A DNA stretch of 64,000 nt from Hemibagrus wyckioides (GCF_019097595.1 NC_080734.1:15611892-15675891); one strand, 5' to 3'. Positions 51,719-62,450 are shown, numbered from the stretch's first letter. The notes: generated from the sequence alone by a model not told the origin. A program made the numbers and translations.

Positions 51719-54570
51719 CTCTCTCTCTGCACATTTTCCCCCTAAATATTCTGCACACACTTTCATTGAGAAATTAACCTTTTCCTTTTCTATTTCACTA
51801 CATGCATTCATTTCTGTACAGGAACAGTATACATGTTTGTTTGTGTGTGTGTGTGTGTGTGTGTAATAAGCTCCAGATGACTTTTAATCGGTACCAGTTT
51901 CCTAAAATAGTCTGACAGCTCTTTAACTGTGTAGGGCAAATGTTTTAGCAGAGCCAAATATACCCTTCCGCTTTTTCATTAACATCATAAAGACACTACT
52001 CAAGCCGGCGTTTACCGTATATTCAGCCCTCGTATGTGCACACAGTTGTGTGTGAGGGTATGTGCACAATTTGTTAAAATTACCAGGCTGAGTTGGAGAG
52101 TAGCTGGCTCTTGAGACCACATAAATGTAGCCTTGGTCTGGATCTGGGTCTCATTAGTCGGTCTTGGTCGGAGTCTGGGTCTCGGCTTATGGACTCCAAC
52201 GAGACCGCAGTGTCTTTCCATGCTGTAGGTGATAATGATAATCACCTATTTCCAGCGCTAGTCTGTGCTGTAACCTCACCACCATGGAGAACTCTTCTTG
52301 GACTTCTTGGATATGTGCACGATTATCGTACAATAGCCCAACTGTTAGTAATTAATTACATTGAAATGAACTACATTATTACATCCTTATGGTCTAATAC
52401 TAAATTTTTAGCTGTAATGTTTGATATTAATGATCCGTGAGGTCTGTGTGATGGATAATTAAGCCTTTTACATTTAATTACCCAATTAATAAAAGAAAGC
52501 TAAAATGGAAACTTTCTTATTAAAAATGTTAATACAGCATTTACCAGAGAGCCTGATATCACATTTCCTTTTTAATGTTAAATGTCATGCATGAAGCGGA
52601 AACACACCACCATCTCTTGTTCACTTGCCTTTTACTCCTGTTTCATTGCTTAGTCCAGTCCTCATTACTCTGTAGACAATCATTTATTATAACTGCAGTT
52701 ATAGACCCATTCATGTGTTTCTTCTCCACTTCATTTTGTTTGCATTGTAATGTCATTACGCTATTATAGGTACTTTTAATAATAGATGCTGTCACAAAGC
52801 AGCTGCACAGAGATATATGTTTATAAATTCAAGGTACACATTTTAAATATTTATATTTATTCCTAATGACCAAGCCAAATCTGGCTTGCTTGGTCAAGGA
52901 AAAACCCACTTAAGATGATTTGAGGAAGAAAACTAAAGAGGAACCAGACCCAGAATGGGTCCTCGACTGATATAAATCATTTCTCGTCTAGAATTGTGCA
53001 ATTGTGTAACTAAGATATTCATTTTAGTTTGTTTTGTTGAAGTTATCAACAAATAGAGTGCAAAATTATTTGTGGCAACTAGAGACCATATCAATACATA
53101 TCAGTCTAGACCAGAGCCATCTTCATGGTTTCTAAGTGATACCATTCACAGTAATCTTATGCATTTGAATAGACACACTTTAATGCTGTCAGTGTTTTAT
53201 TATATCACAACGCTGTTGAAAGCTCAGTAGGTATACATGAAGTTTCCATAACATCTTCAACAGCAAGCAAAACCATTTCTATAATTCATTTATTAGGACT
53301 TTAATTCTATTTTTTTTTAATTGTAGGTGACAATCCAAGGCTAATAATACATGCCTGTTGTCATTTAACCAGGAAAAATGCCTGATTGTTGTTATGGCGG
53401 CTCTTTCTGTAAGAGAAGATGCCTTTATGAGCCCTCTTTTCAGGTGTCATCACTTTAGCATGTTTTGCACCAAAGGAAAAGCTTCAGGACTAACTGGTTT
53501 CTCTGAAGCTGCATTTCTTTTGACTTATTAATTTCAGGAGAGAGATAAAAGAGAGTTTGGTGAAGAATGCAACACTTTGGGATGCACTGATTTTGTGCTT
53601 TTGGATGGGAACACCACATCCCATTACGTTTCATTCCTTACTTCTTTTTTAGCATCTTCTCTAAGCACATTCATGATATATAAAAGGTGGCAATAAAAGG
53701 ATAAATTATTTGCTTCTTTTTAAAATGTTTATTGTAGATAACATGTTTGCTGTTATCATTTTTATTATATTGATATACGCCCTCCATGGTTCAGCAATTC
53801 TTATTAAATAGGTAATGGAATAGTTAAAAATGAGTTTATGTCTCCAATAGCATTGCTGCAGTCTCCAGTGAGGTCATGGTGGTGAAGAAGCATATCCAAG
53901 AGTTCAGATCCACACAGACAATGCAATAAATGCAAATAGACACATGTAGCTGCGCCAAGCACACACACACACACACACCTATACACACACTGAGCCAAAG
54001 GAAGGAAAACATTCTTCCCTCAGTTGTGAAATTTGATTTGCCTCAAGTTTTGACTCACAGCCAAAGTGACCGAGTGAAAAAGAGACAAAAATTCTTCAAA
54101 AAAAAGATCATGAATTTTTTAAGATGTTTTACATTTAACTATTAATTAATAGCTTAATATTTCCAGAAACTGAATACTGATATTCAGATATTTTCAAGAT
54201 GACTAATGTTATTTGAATTGCATTATTGCTCTTTCACTGTCTTGGTCTCAGTCTCAGTCTTACTGTCTCTTTCACTCTAGTTTCTAGTGTTAGTGTTACT
54301 CTCTGTCACCTGGGTGAGACATGCTGGGAGAAATGTGTTTTTTTTTTGCTCAAGTCTATTCCTTCCTCCATTTGGAGGCTGTTTTCTTTACATATACATG
54401 TCTCTAACATTTCTCCCCTCCCTTACTGTCTCTCCCTACAGTGTCGTCCATCCAAAGGCCATAAACGCGGTCACTGTTGGTGTGTGGACAAATATGGACA
54501 GGCTTTGCCTCTGCCTCTGCCAGACAAAGACAATATCAAAGGCCAGTGTTACAACCTGGAAAAGAAATGA
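43258..54570 (+). CDS. igfbp3: Insulin-like growth factor-binding protein 3 (complete, 4 exons)
   Basis: Secreted IGF carrier that prolongs IGF half-life and controls receptor access. Exons 43258-43627, 46967-47256, 48129-48248 and 54442-54570; introns in phases 1, 0 and 0, the standard IGFBP structure; 302 residues. The signal peptide spans about residues 1-30 (cleavage near TVHA/AGP). The N-terminal IGF-binding domain has 12 cysteines and GCGCC at 63-67. The linker encoded by exon 2 has one N-glycosylation sequon at N209. The C-terminal thyroglobulin type-1 domain has six cysteines (223, 250, 261, 272, 274, 296) with [22 protein letters not shown] and FYKKKQCRPSKG identify IGFBP3 rather than IGFBP5. 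The start is ATG 43258 (gtcaccATGa). A downstream Met13 is possible but would shorten the signal peptide. It is convergent with igfbp1. Confidence 0.96.
43628..46966 (+). other. igfbp3: igfbp3 intron 1
   Basis: About 3.3 kb. It holds an (ATCT)n array (43971-44059) followed by (GT)n and (GA)n (44066-44123), a GC-richer region at about 44500-44960, an alternating GT/CG tract (44829-44862) and (GT)n at 44671-44697 and 45015-45039. No additional exon is supported. Confidence 0.75.
43971..44059. repeat. (ATCT)n array
   Basis: About 22 units, followed closely by GT and GA dinucleotide runs. It is a compound microsatellite in igfbp3 intron 1. Confidence 0.97.
46967..47256 (+). CDS. igfbp3: igfbp3 exon 2 (linker domain)
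   Basis: 290 nt, residues 124-220, with acceptor cccatgcctcag and donor gagtat|gtaagt. It encodes the variable central domain, rich in Glu, Thr and Ser, and ends with the IGFBP3-typical [10 protein letters not shown]. Confidence 0.95.
48129..48248 (+). CDS. igfbp3: igfbp3 exon 3 (start of thyroglobulin type-1 domain)
   Basis: 120 nt, residues 221-260, flanked by phase-0 introns (tgtttgcag acceptor, aaacag|gtgagt donor). It begins GPCRRE and ends [14 protein letters not shown], the conserved IGF-contact region. Confidence 0.96.
48249..54441 (+). other. igfbp3: igfbp3 intron 3
   Basis: About 6.2 kb, the largest intron of the gene. It holds a probable small DNA element (49150-49562), several microsatellites ((CT)n 50862-50885, (CA)n 51084-51109, (CT)n 51680-51728, (GT)n 51843-51864, (CA)n 53960-53978) and no recognisable exon. 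Confidence 0.75.
49150..49562. mobile_element. Possible small non-autonomous DNA element
   Basis: Begins acggctgtgtcc and ends gatttgggacgcaccttgag. Interior blocks such as cacttcatttaagtgcc and gtgtgtaactgatttggg resemble fish MITEs that carry 'ggctgtgtcccaaat' ends. The ends are degenerate and no target duplication could be confirmed. Confidence 0.45.
54442..54570 (+). CDS. igfbp3: igfbp3 exon 4 (end of thyroglobulin type-1 domain, stop)
   Basis: 129 nt with acceptor ctccctacag; residues 261-302 then TGA. It contains the basic KGHKR patch (265-269), CWCVDKYG and the last cysteine C296. The end is QCYNLEKK. Confidence 0.96.
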   Translation, partial: CRPSKGHKRGHCWCVDKYGQALPLPLPDKDNIKGQCYNLEKK

Positions 54571-57319
54571 GAAAGTCAGGAGAGACTGAAGGAAAGTGGG
54601 AGAGGGAGGAAGATCCCCTCTGAATGGTAGGAATCTACAGTGGAAAGGGGGAAAGGGAGGTTTTTAAAGGAGGTGCCCTATTTCTGAGCACCCCACATAT
54701 GCACCGGAGCAGGGACTCATCAGGTCACTTTCACACATCAGGGGAGTAGAGAGAGGGGGCAGGGGAAGGGAGGGGAAGATCTGCGCTATTCTATTTTTAT
54801 TATAGCCCAGTGAGGGCACCATTTGGATTACACTAACAAAAGAAATGTCTAAATTACCCTTTGGGCTTCATTACCTTTTGGTTATGACTGACAGCTTCTT
54901 TAGTATATGGGTTCGACTGAAAGTAGGTGGTTGTCCCTTTCTCTTTTCTGGTGAAATGAAGCGCCTTGAGTAAATCACTGCCATGACTATCACTGTCTCT
55001 CTTGTAGCATTGCGTCCTGTCTCTGCACTTCTGGTGTAAGACTGTTCGAAAGCATGTGGGCATGCTCAGTTGTGTTGGCCTGCTCTTGCCATTGGCTCCA
55101 TCAGAAGCACAAGCACTTGATGCACTTTGGTCCCTCACTGAACAACTACCCCATTCTAATACAGTGGCCATGTCTTGCAACACGTCTAAGAGCATTATGA
55201 AAGTGTTTAAAATTTACGCTATTCTAGGACCTATTAATCACACTGAAGGACTTTTTATTTTATTTTTTATTTTTTTCAAAAAGTCATTTCAGTGTTTTGT
55301 TTTGTTTTCATTTTCTTTTATTTACTGCATCACTTATGTCCATGTAGGAAAATAACTACATGAACTTTCTGATACATGTTTTCCTACCTTTCGTTTTTGT
55401 TGTTCAGCTGGAACTCAGAGAGATTTAGCAAAGCTACAATTGCTTCCAATTAGATTCCAAATGTATATAATACATACCTTGTTATTTAATGCACTAAAAT
55501 ACACCACAGAGCACTTGACACCATATTGTTCCCAGTGCTGAAAATGTAGATCGTGTCATCTTGTGCATTTGCACAAACTACACAAGAATTGTCCTTTGCA
55601 AGAATGCAAGAATATCTAGCATTAATACTGCGTACTGGTTCGTATGCACTCCAAAGCTTGATAATGATCACTGGCAGGTACTTCAGATCAAAATTTGACA
55701 AGTAACGATCATTATTTAGTGCTCTGTCTCTTTAAACACTGTCCACCTAAACTAAAAGCTTACGGATCAGCTCAGTAACCCTCATTATTTAGCTTGTAAT
55801 TATAATGCAGTAAAGATGTTGGGATTTTTTTTTATTATTATTATTTCTTTGTCTGACCTCCTGAGAAAAGACTTGAAATATGGATGGTGCCGGAGAGGTA
55901 TCCTCACTCCCAGTAGCTCAGTAGTACAGAATCAGCCAAAAGCTTGACCCCTTAACACCCTCCCAAAAAAAAATATACAATACAAAATGTACAAAATATA
56001 TGTACATATTTATATAAACTATATACAAAAAAAAATGACTTCAAGACATGTTGGTGCTACACCTTTTCTTGTATCGCAAATAGATTTTGGGTGAAGAGTA
56101 TAACAAAGTACAAAATGGTTGTCTCCTTGAACTTGTGTCATTTCTATATAGCTAGATATATGTTTCGTTTTTGTTTTTTGTTTTTTTCTGGCCAGCTTTG
56201 TGTCTGAAAAGGCATGTGAACCTTAAAATATTGAAGTTATTTATCTAAGAAAGGCATATAAGCTCATCCTTTTCTCTCTTTTTTGAGGATTAAGTGACTC
56301 ACTGATTGCACAACAGGTAATAGAATAGAACTCAACATATTTTGGGAATATAATCACTAACGAGTTTTGAGATATTATATCAACAGTGCATTGTACTAAA
56401 ATGATAAGTTAAGAGATGGTTCTGTCCTCGGTTACGTCGTCTAATACGAGACGTCTTCAGGTTTCAACGGCTAGATCTAAGCAAAAGTCAATCTGAGGGA
56501 CCTTTGGGTTAGAAAGATTTAAGCTGTGTATTTACTTATTTGCTTCAAATTAAGCTAAAACAACATGAATGTTAAAAAGAAATTGATCTCGGTGCCACTC
56601 TTAACCTTTCTGGGGCCTGAAGCAGAATTCTGCTTATTCATAATTACACCAATTTCATGCCTCTCCTTTAGTTGAATCTTCTGTGCTGTAAATCAGCTTT
56701 GATTATGATTACACTATCTATTACCGTATCTAGCTCCTGTATCTGTAATCTGTTTTTATTTTTTTATTTTTTTTTAGCAAGGAGGCAGCAATTCATACGA
56801 ATAATGATTATGGATAATAAATCAACATTAATAATTCATTAGATATATACTAATACTAAGCTAAATAATAATAATAATGAACAATATTGTTTATTAGCAT
56901 GGCAGGCCTCAGGGGTGGTGAAAGGGGGAACTGCACAACTTGAAAAGTATACATGTAGGAAGGACCAGCACTGGTTAAGGTCATGCTAAGCTATCGTTTA
57001 AAAGCTCCACCTTGGCTTATATTAAAGCTAATGCAAAGTTGAGTTGAGAAAAGAAATAAACTTGCCGTTCCTCATTCTGTTGTGCAATGTTAGGGCCACT
57101 TATAGCCGCAAGTCACTTTTAAGGATCTCTCCATTCACGGGTAATTGTTCTTTTTTTTTTTCTTTTTTTTTTTTTATCATTGAAAGATTTGTTAAAAAAA
57201 AAAAAAGCTTTTCATGTTACTAAAATAAATATTACACAACTATGCCTTTCTTTAAGAAAGGAAAATGGTTTTGTTCATATATGATTTGTATTTAATGTAT
57301 TTTTTAAAATAAAAATAAA
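54571..57319 (+). other. igfbp3: Probable igfbp3 3' UTR
   Basis: About 2.7 kb of non-coding sequence, AT-rich towards the end, closing with tandem AATAAA hexamers at 57308-57313 and 57314-57319. The extent is inferred. Earlier alternative poly(A) sites are possible. Confidence 0.45.
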
Positions 57320-58385
57320 CACTATTTTAATTTATATATGACTTCAGGTCTTTGTTTGAGTGCTCCTTTGCTTGTCATTGCTCAGTAAAATTCATAATCA
57401 TAAATACATGAGAAGACTTGCCAATTATTTTAGATTTTAGTCAAGATAAAACATACTAAAAAAATATAAACAATTTATTAGACTTAAAACTCTAGCAAGA
57501 ATGTCATCAGTTAATCGACAGATTTCTTTGTTTGGATCTTTGTAAAAGAAATACCAGCATTCTCCCAACATTCATAACATTTTTTCTGAAATTTGTTTTC
57601 TGTGCTTGGAGGCTAAATTAGGAAAGTGTATTCAGACTGCAAAACTTTTGGGCACTTGACAAACATGTTGACTATTTTCTTGGGAGTAGCTTTATTTGAA
57701 ACGGACAACTCTTGTGGAATGAGATCGTATTCACTATTCCTGCCGGGCATGTTAAGCGAATATTATATTTAAACCCAATAAAGGAGTTATTATTCTTCAT
57801 CCAGTCACCATGACACTGCATTTTATATAGAGGCTACAACTTACAATGGATTACTGTACAAATCCATTTCACAGATTCGGACAGATCCGCATTTCAAATG
57901 TCACAGATTTTGGATAATGTGACTTGTTGCTCCTGTATTTAATTGTGTAAGAGTGCAAAAGATGGGAGGGTGTAGTGAATGGTGCCAGAGAGGCTGCTTG
58001 CTTGGGCAGTAGGAGGGGGTCATTCCTGTGCCCGACCAGCACAAACAGAGAGCAGGTCAAAGGCACTGCAGAAAGCAGAGCTTGGTTCCCCCAAATTCCG
58101 AGCTAAAATTAGTGCACTGTTCCGTTGGCGATTACCATGATAAGGATGCACAAGCCTGCAAATAGAGTTCTGCCCACAGGCAAATTTTTAAAAAAGGCAC
58201 ACAGGAACATAATCATGAGTTGGCTAGGTATATTTTGAGAGAAAGAACGAGAATTTATGGCTTAAGGTTGTTTCAGGTATCATACCCTGTTGACACCATG
58301 TTTGGCAAATTAGGTTTAATGCTTAAGGCACACCGGAAGCACCGGGGCAGTAAGTGACACCAGAAGAAAGTCATTTTCCCCACAA
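57320..58385. other. Gap between the convergent igfbp3 and igfbp1 3' ends
   Basis: About 1.1 kb without a gene or recognisable repeat. It separates the inferred poly(A) signals of the two genes. Confidence 0.5.
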
Positions 58386-59216
58386 TTTATTAAAAAGGCA
58401 CACACATATATTATATTTCATATATATACCATTTTAACAATGTACATCCACCAAATACAACCTTAAGTGGTCCTAAGTCCATGATCAAAAAGCCACACTG
58501 GCAAAAGCAAAGTCTCTCCGAAATAACAAAGACAAAATAAATCTTCAAAAACAGAGGTAGGAACAGGTAGTTACCCGTTTCAGAAGATATGAAGACCAAT
58601 ACCCATCATGCACTGCAGTATAAAATATGTGAATGTTTTAGTCTTCATCACTTAGTTGTGCAATAGTGGAAAAGAAGTAAGACAAAAAAAATGTCAATAG
58701 TGTAATAACAGAAAATGCATGGAAGGCTACATGTAGTGACAATGTGGTTTGGTCATGCAGTGCTTTTTTCCATTAAGAGTCCTACCAACAGTGCGTTGGA
58801 AAAATAAGACAACTGACACTGATAAAAACACACTGAACATAGACATTTATACATCATACAAAACAATAATAACAATAATAAGGCATAAGGTATAAATATT
58901 TTCACCCAAACAATTATATAGGAATACATTCAGTTTAAATAAATATGCATGGATGTATTAAGTAAATATAAACATATTAATACAGAATCCTTTCAGAAAC
59001 AAGAAAATAAAATGCAAAGATTTGCTTTTTGGTGGGTTTTAGTGAACTAATATTCACTCATTTAAAACAGTGTACCTGTATAAAACAAAAACCATGTAAG
59101 CTACAATAAATAAATAGAAAATAGAAAAGAAATCAGTGGCATAATGTGTGTGTGTGTGGAAATAGTCCATGAGTGGAAGAGTTCCTTAGGGCCTGGATGT
59201 GTGTGCGGTTGTGTGA
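58386..59216 (-). other. igfbp1: Probable igfbp1 3' UTR with AU-rich element
   Basis: Runs from the TGA to an AATAAA (minus strand) at 58391-58386. At 59116-59105 the minus strand reads TATTTATTTATT, overlapping ATTTA pentamers of the kind that destabilise mRNA. More scattered ATTTA motifs follow. Labile message is known for mammalian IGFBP1; its operation here is inference. Confidence 0.5.
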
Positions 59217-59342
59217 TCAGTGATTGAGCTCCTGAGGGCACTCAGCATCTGTGGGTAGTTCACTCGATCCCACAATCTTTTTTCCATTCCACGATGTCAC
59301 ACACCAGCACTTCCCCCTCTGGCCATCCAGAGACGATTCACA
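59217..59342 (-). CDS. igfbp1: igfbp1 exon 4 and stop
   Basis: 126 nt including TGA, residues 224-264, with acceptor ctttctgcag. It contains [12 protein letters not shown] and the final cysteine C258. There is no RGD tripeptide. Confidence 0.95.
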   Translation of the reverse strand, partial: CESSLDGQRGKCWCVTSWNGKKIVGSSELPTDAECPQELNH

Positions 59343-61082
59343 CTGCAGAAAGACAAGAAACTGTGTTTGTACATATTCTGACTCTGGCACTTTAAAGTGT
59401 GGATCAAATACCAAGTTAGTGTGTAAGAGCTGCATAGTGTTGTGTAACTTCACAAAGCAATTACATCAGCCTAAACAATGTGTGTGTGTGTGTGAGTGAG
59501 TGTGTCTTTGGAATATATTTCAGTTTAGCCTCCATTTCACACAATTAACTTGGCAAGCACACGGTTACTTGTGTATTCTTTTATAGTTTAAGGTTTATAT
59601 GTTACTGTTAAACCGTTACAACCATCAGATATGTTACTGTTAAACCGAGAATCATCTTTATCAGCCTCTATGCTTACCTGTTTGGCTTTGTACAGGCCTT
59701 GTTTATCACAGTTTGGCAGGTAGAACTTGGTCAGCTTCTCTTCCAGCTTCTGTTGGGATCGAGCAATCTTCTCAAGAGCTCTCTGCAACTCCAGATGACA
59801 GGGGCCCTGAGACAAAAGGGAAAGTCAGTCATTCCAACACGATCAAATACATATCTCGTTATACTTATAGTCAGACCTCTTAAAATGTCGCACATTTAAT
59901 TTATTTGAAAAGTTACAAACATCAAAATTAACGCTAGATACAAGGTTATCTAGCTAATGAACTAAGCAGAATTGACCATAATTGTCATTTCTACATTACT
60001 TTCATGAGCTCAGGTTCACTTATCCTATTGCACATGCGTTTGGATTATAACTTTCAGTAGTAGCATAATGCTGTATTTGTTGTTCTTCTACTATAAGAGG
60101 TGATGTAACTACTCTCCCAATATCATTCAGCAAGCTCACTGGATGCCCAGCCTAATACCGGTAAAAAGTTTACAAACTTGTGCGTCAAGTCTGATTTTTT
60201 CCAAAGTGTTATCCTGCCCTCTAGTGGTTAGATATGATACCTTCATGAAACTAGATGTCCCCGGTTAATTTTTCTAACACTAGGCTGCTGCTTTCAATTA
60301 ACAAAATTCAAGCGTTTTTAAAGCTTCGGTATAGTGTCCCCACCTGCTCTACAAGTTTCCTCCGGTAGGTGTTCACTTTGGACTTCATGCTCTCCTGTGC
60401 GCCGCTGAGGAGCCACGGGTCGTAGGGCTTGTGGACCGACAGGACGATCGGTGAGGCGGCTTCGGGACCAGCAGAAGCCTCGCTCCGACCATCACCCTCC
60501 GACTCGTGCTGATCTGGAGGAGAAAAGTGAAAGAGTTGTTCTTTAAGCATGGAGACTCTTTGAGCATGGGGATCAAACAAAAATACTCCCGACACTAATC
60601 GGCGGCTCGAAGAAGTGCAAACGCACAAGCATCTTGTCTGCCTTCTTATCCGTTCTTAGTCTAGCGACAGATAAAGCTCGTGAAAAAGGATTTTGTAGGA
60701 CAGGCACCCTACCTGGCGAATGGTGCGTGCGGCTCTGCACGTCCTCCACGATCTCAGTGCACACGGCTTGGCCCCTTGTGAGGGCATGCAGCGGCCGCAG
60801 TTCTCCAGGTGTGGGCAAGCAGCGCAGCCCCGAGCCGCACGGCGCCGTATAGATGCCGCACAGATCCCCGCGCTTAAGCGCGCACGCCAGACAGCAGCCA
60901 CATCCCGGCTCCCGCAGCACCTCTGCACAACCAGCATCCACTGGCGGACACTCAGCCACGCGCTCTGCGGTGCACTGCGCGCACCGGATCGGCTCCAGGA
61001 GCGGAGAAGCGCGGAGCTGTGGCGCCAAGAGGACCACGCCAAGTACCACCGCGTGGAACAACTTCAGAAGGACTCCGCTCAT
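59217..61082 (-). CDS. igfbp1: Insulin-like growth factor-binding protein 1 (complete, 4 exons)
   Basis: Secreted IGF-binding protein, in vertebrates mainly hepatic and induced by fasting, stress and hypoxia. Exons in transcript order: 61082-60713, 60513-60344, 59806-59678, 59342-59217; phases 1, 0 and 0; 264 residues. The signal peptide covers about residues 1-25 ([12 protein letters not shown]). There are 12 N-terminal cysteines with GCGCC at 60-64, a short linker (124-180), and a thyroglobulin type-1 domain with cysteines at 183, 213, 224, 235, 237 and 258. [23 protein letters not shown] and WNGKKIVGS identify IGFBP1 among IGFBPs. The start ATG is at 61082-61080, with an in-frame stop-free but ATG-less stretch upstream. 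It is tail to tail with igfbp3. Teleosts often keep two igfbp1 ohnologues; which one this is cannot be told here. Confidence 0.96.
59678..59806 (-). CDS. igfbp1: igfbp1 exon 3
   Basis: 129 nt, residues 181-223, phase-0 borders. It begins GPCHLEL, continues as a predicted amphipathic helix ([16 protein letters not shown]) and ends [16 protein letters not shown]. Confidence 0.95.
59807..60343 (-). other. igfbp1: igfbp1 intron 2
   Basis: About 540 bp of AT-rich sequence with normal splice borders. No repeat or extra exon is recognised. Confidence 0.8.
60344..60513 (-). CDS. igfbp1: igfbp1 exon 2 (linker)
   Basis: 170 nt, residues 124-180, with acceptor ttctcctccag and donor gagcag|gtgggg. It encodes a short acidic Ser/Glu/Ala segment, HKPYDPWLL and a basic helix-like end ([12 protein letters not shown]). 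It is much shorter than the igfbp3 linker, as usual. Confidence 0.93.
60713..61082 (-). CDS. igfbp1: igfbp1 exon 1 (signal peptide and IGF-binding domain)
   Basis: 370 coding nt, residues 1-123 plus one base, with donor cgccag|gtaggg. Its length equals igfbp3 exon 1 exactly. It carries all 12 N-terminal cysteines. Confidence 0.96.
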
Positions 61083-61237
61083 TCCAAAACGAATACAAAT
61101 ACAAATAGCTAGATGATAAATAAACAAATCCTAACCCGTAAGTTCTAGCGACTTTGCTTTGTTTCTCCGATGGACTAACTAGTGCTGTTCTCCTTGTGAA
61201 CGGTGAAATGACTAAGCTCTGCCCTCAACGTGCCGAG

Positions 61238-61245
61238 TATTTATA
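61238..61245 (-). promoter_or_regulatory. igfbp1: igfbp1 TATA box
   Basis: TATAAATA on the minus strand, about 156 bp upstream of the start codon. It predicts transcription from about 61210-61215 and a 5' UTR of about 130 nt. Confidence 0.75.
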
Positions 61246-61291
61246 CGCTGCAGGAGCAGCTGGCACGTTAATGTTTGACGCGTCCGGAGAT

Positions 61292-61304
61292 ATTAATGAT
61301 TTCT
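61292..61304 (-). promoter_or_regulatory. igfbp1: HNF1-like site upstream of igfbp1
   Basis: attaatgatttct matches the palindrome GTTAATNATTAAC at 9 of 12 informative positions and lies 47 bp upstream of the TATA box. A proximal HNF1 site is an established feature of mammalian IGFBP1 promoters. CCAAT boxes in igfbp1 orientation occur at 61338-61342 and 61433-61437. Confidence 0.5.
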
Positions 61305-61459
61305 GAAAAGAAGGAGTCGAAATCCCGCGCCTCTCTGATTGGACCGCCTGGAACTGGTTCGAGTCGCTTATTTTCATACAACACGCAAATTGCGTCAATA
61401 GACCTATTTATTTTGATGACACGTGGTGCCGGATTGGGGAGCATAACATGAACTAGTGA

Positions 61460-61947
61460 TGCAATCCCTTTTGGACTTGCGTGACTCCAATTAGGCTTCT
61501 TCATGCAGCAGCAGGGGTTAAACTGGTAAGGAGCATGGTGCGCTATGGTGTGGAATAATCATATTTTCATTTCAAGAATGAAAAAGAAAAACTGTGTACA
61601 CTAGGGTTCATGTGTTTATTTATACAGAAGATATCACTTGACGCCAGAACTAACAAACCAAAAAGAAGGAGAATAAACACAAACTTAAGTGCTGCCTACC
61701 CACTTGAAATGATTTAATTCAAACATTTAGCATAGCAACAAATCATCATTTCCATGATATCATTGTTGGGAACTATAACACGTGAGGTCAGTGTTAGTTG
61801 GTCTCACATTGTTTCATAGTAATGCTCCCCCACCTCTTAAACAGGCTTACCCCTATAGCTGAGATGTCAAGGATTTATTTTAAGTGAGTGATCATGAGTT
61901 TGTTTTGTTAATAATGTTTAGCTTAAACATTGGTCTAATTAGATAAC

Positions 61948-61991
<44 letters not shown>

Positions 61992-62149
61992 ATAAATGTA
62001 TATACTTTACATTTAAATGTTAAATTGGGACAGCCAATGGTGTATATATATTGGCATTAGATGAACAATTGGCTCCATTCAGGTTTCCCTCTTTAGAAAA
62101 CACTCACACCCAACCCCAACCCCCGTAAACTAATTTATGACGCCAGATG
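61460..62149. other. Gene-free stretch upstream of igfbp1
   Basis: No gene is seen. It contains a (TA)n run at 61951-61986. Confidence 0.7.
61951..61986. repeat. (TA)n microsatellite
   Basis: Eighteen TA units. Confidence 0.95.
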
Positions 62150-62450
62150 ACGGCGTCTCGGGTGCTCTCCTCACACCCCAGTCAGTCAGACTGACTCCCA
62201 TCCAAAACACGTTTTTGTTCCCGCGCGCATTAGTGAGCCCGGAGCTCGTCCAGTTAAAGCGCGCGCCGCTGCCTGGCAACTGTGATACGTGACCTTGCGC
62301 GCGGAATGGATGGACGCCCGTTCCGGAAGTGGAGGAGTTCTATTGTACCGGCCCGTTTCCCTGGCAGTGACAGAAGCGGCTAACGCAATGCCGGCCAAGC
62401 GACAAGAACCCTGGCACGTCTCCCATGCCGTGTCCGTAACAACATGTTCA
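62150..62450. promoter_or_regulatory. CpG-rich patch with X-box motif
   Basis: A local rise in GC and CpG (gcgcgcgccgct, cttgcgcgcgg, acgcccgttccggaag) in AT-rich surroundings. GCTGCCTGGCAAC (62268-62280) matches the RFX X-box form GYTRCC-N-RGYAAC. An ATG at 62388 opens MPAKRQEPWHVSHAVS up to a possible weak donor (tcc|gtaaca at 62436). It may be an isolated promoter or first exon of a gene whose body lies outside the window; unproven. Confidence 0.4.

Noticed and set aside
54226..54441. Extending igfbp3 exon 4 upstream into the open frame before 54442
   Set aside because: The sequence before 54442 is a pyrimidine-rich acceptor region ending ccctacag, and exon 3 ends in phase 0 exactly fitting a start at TGT 54442.
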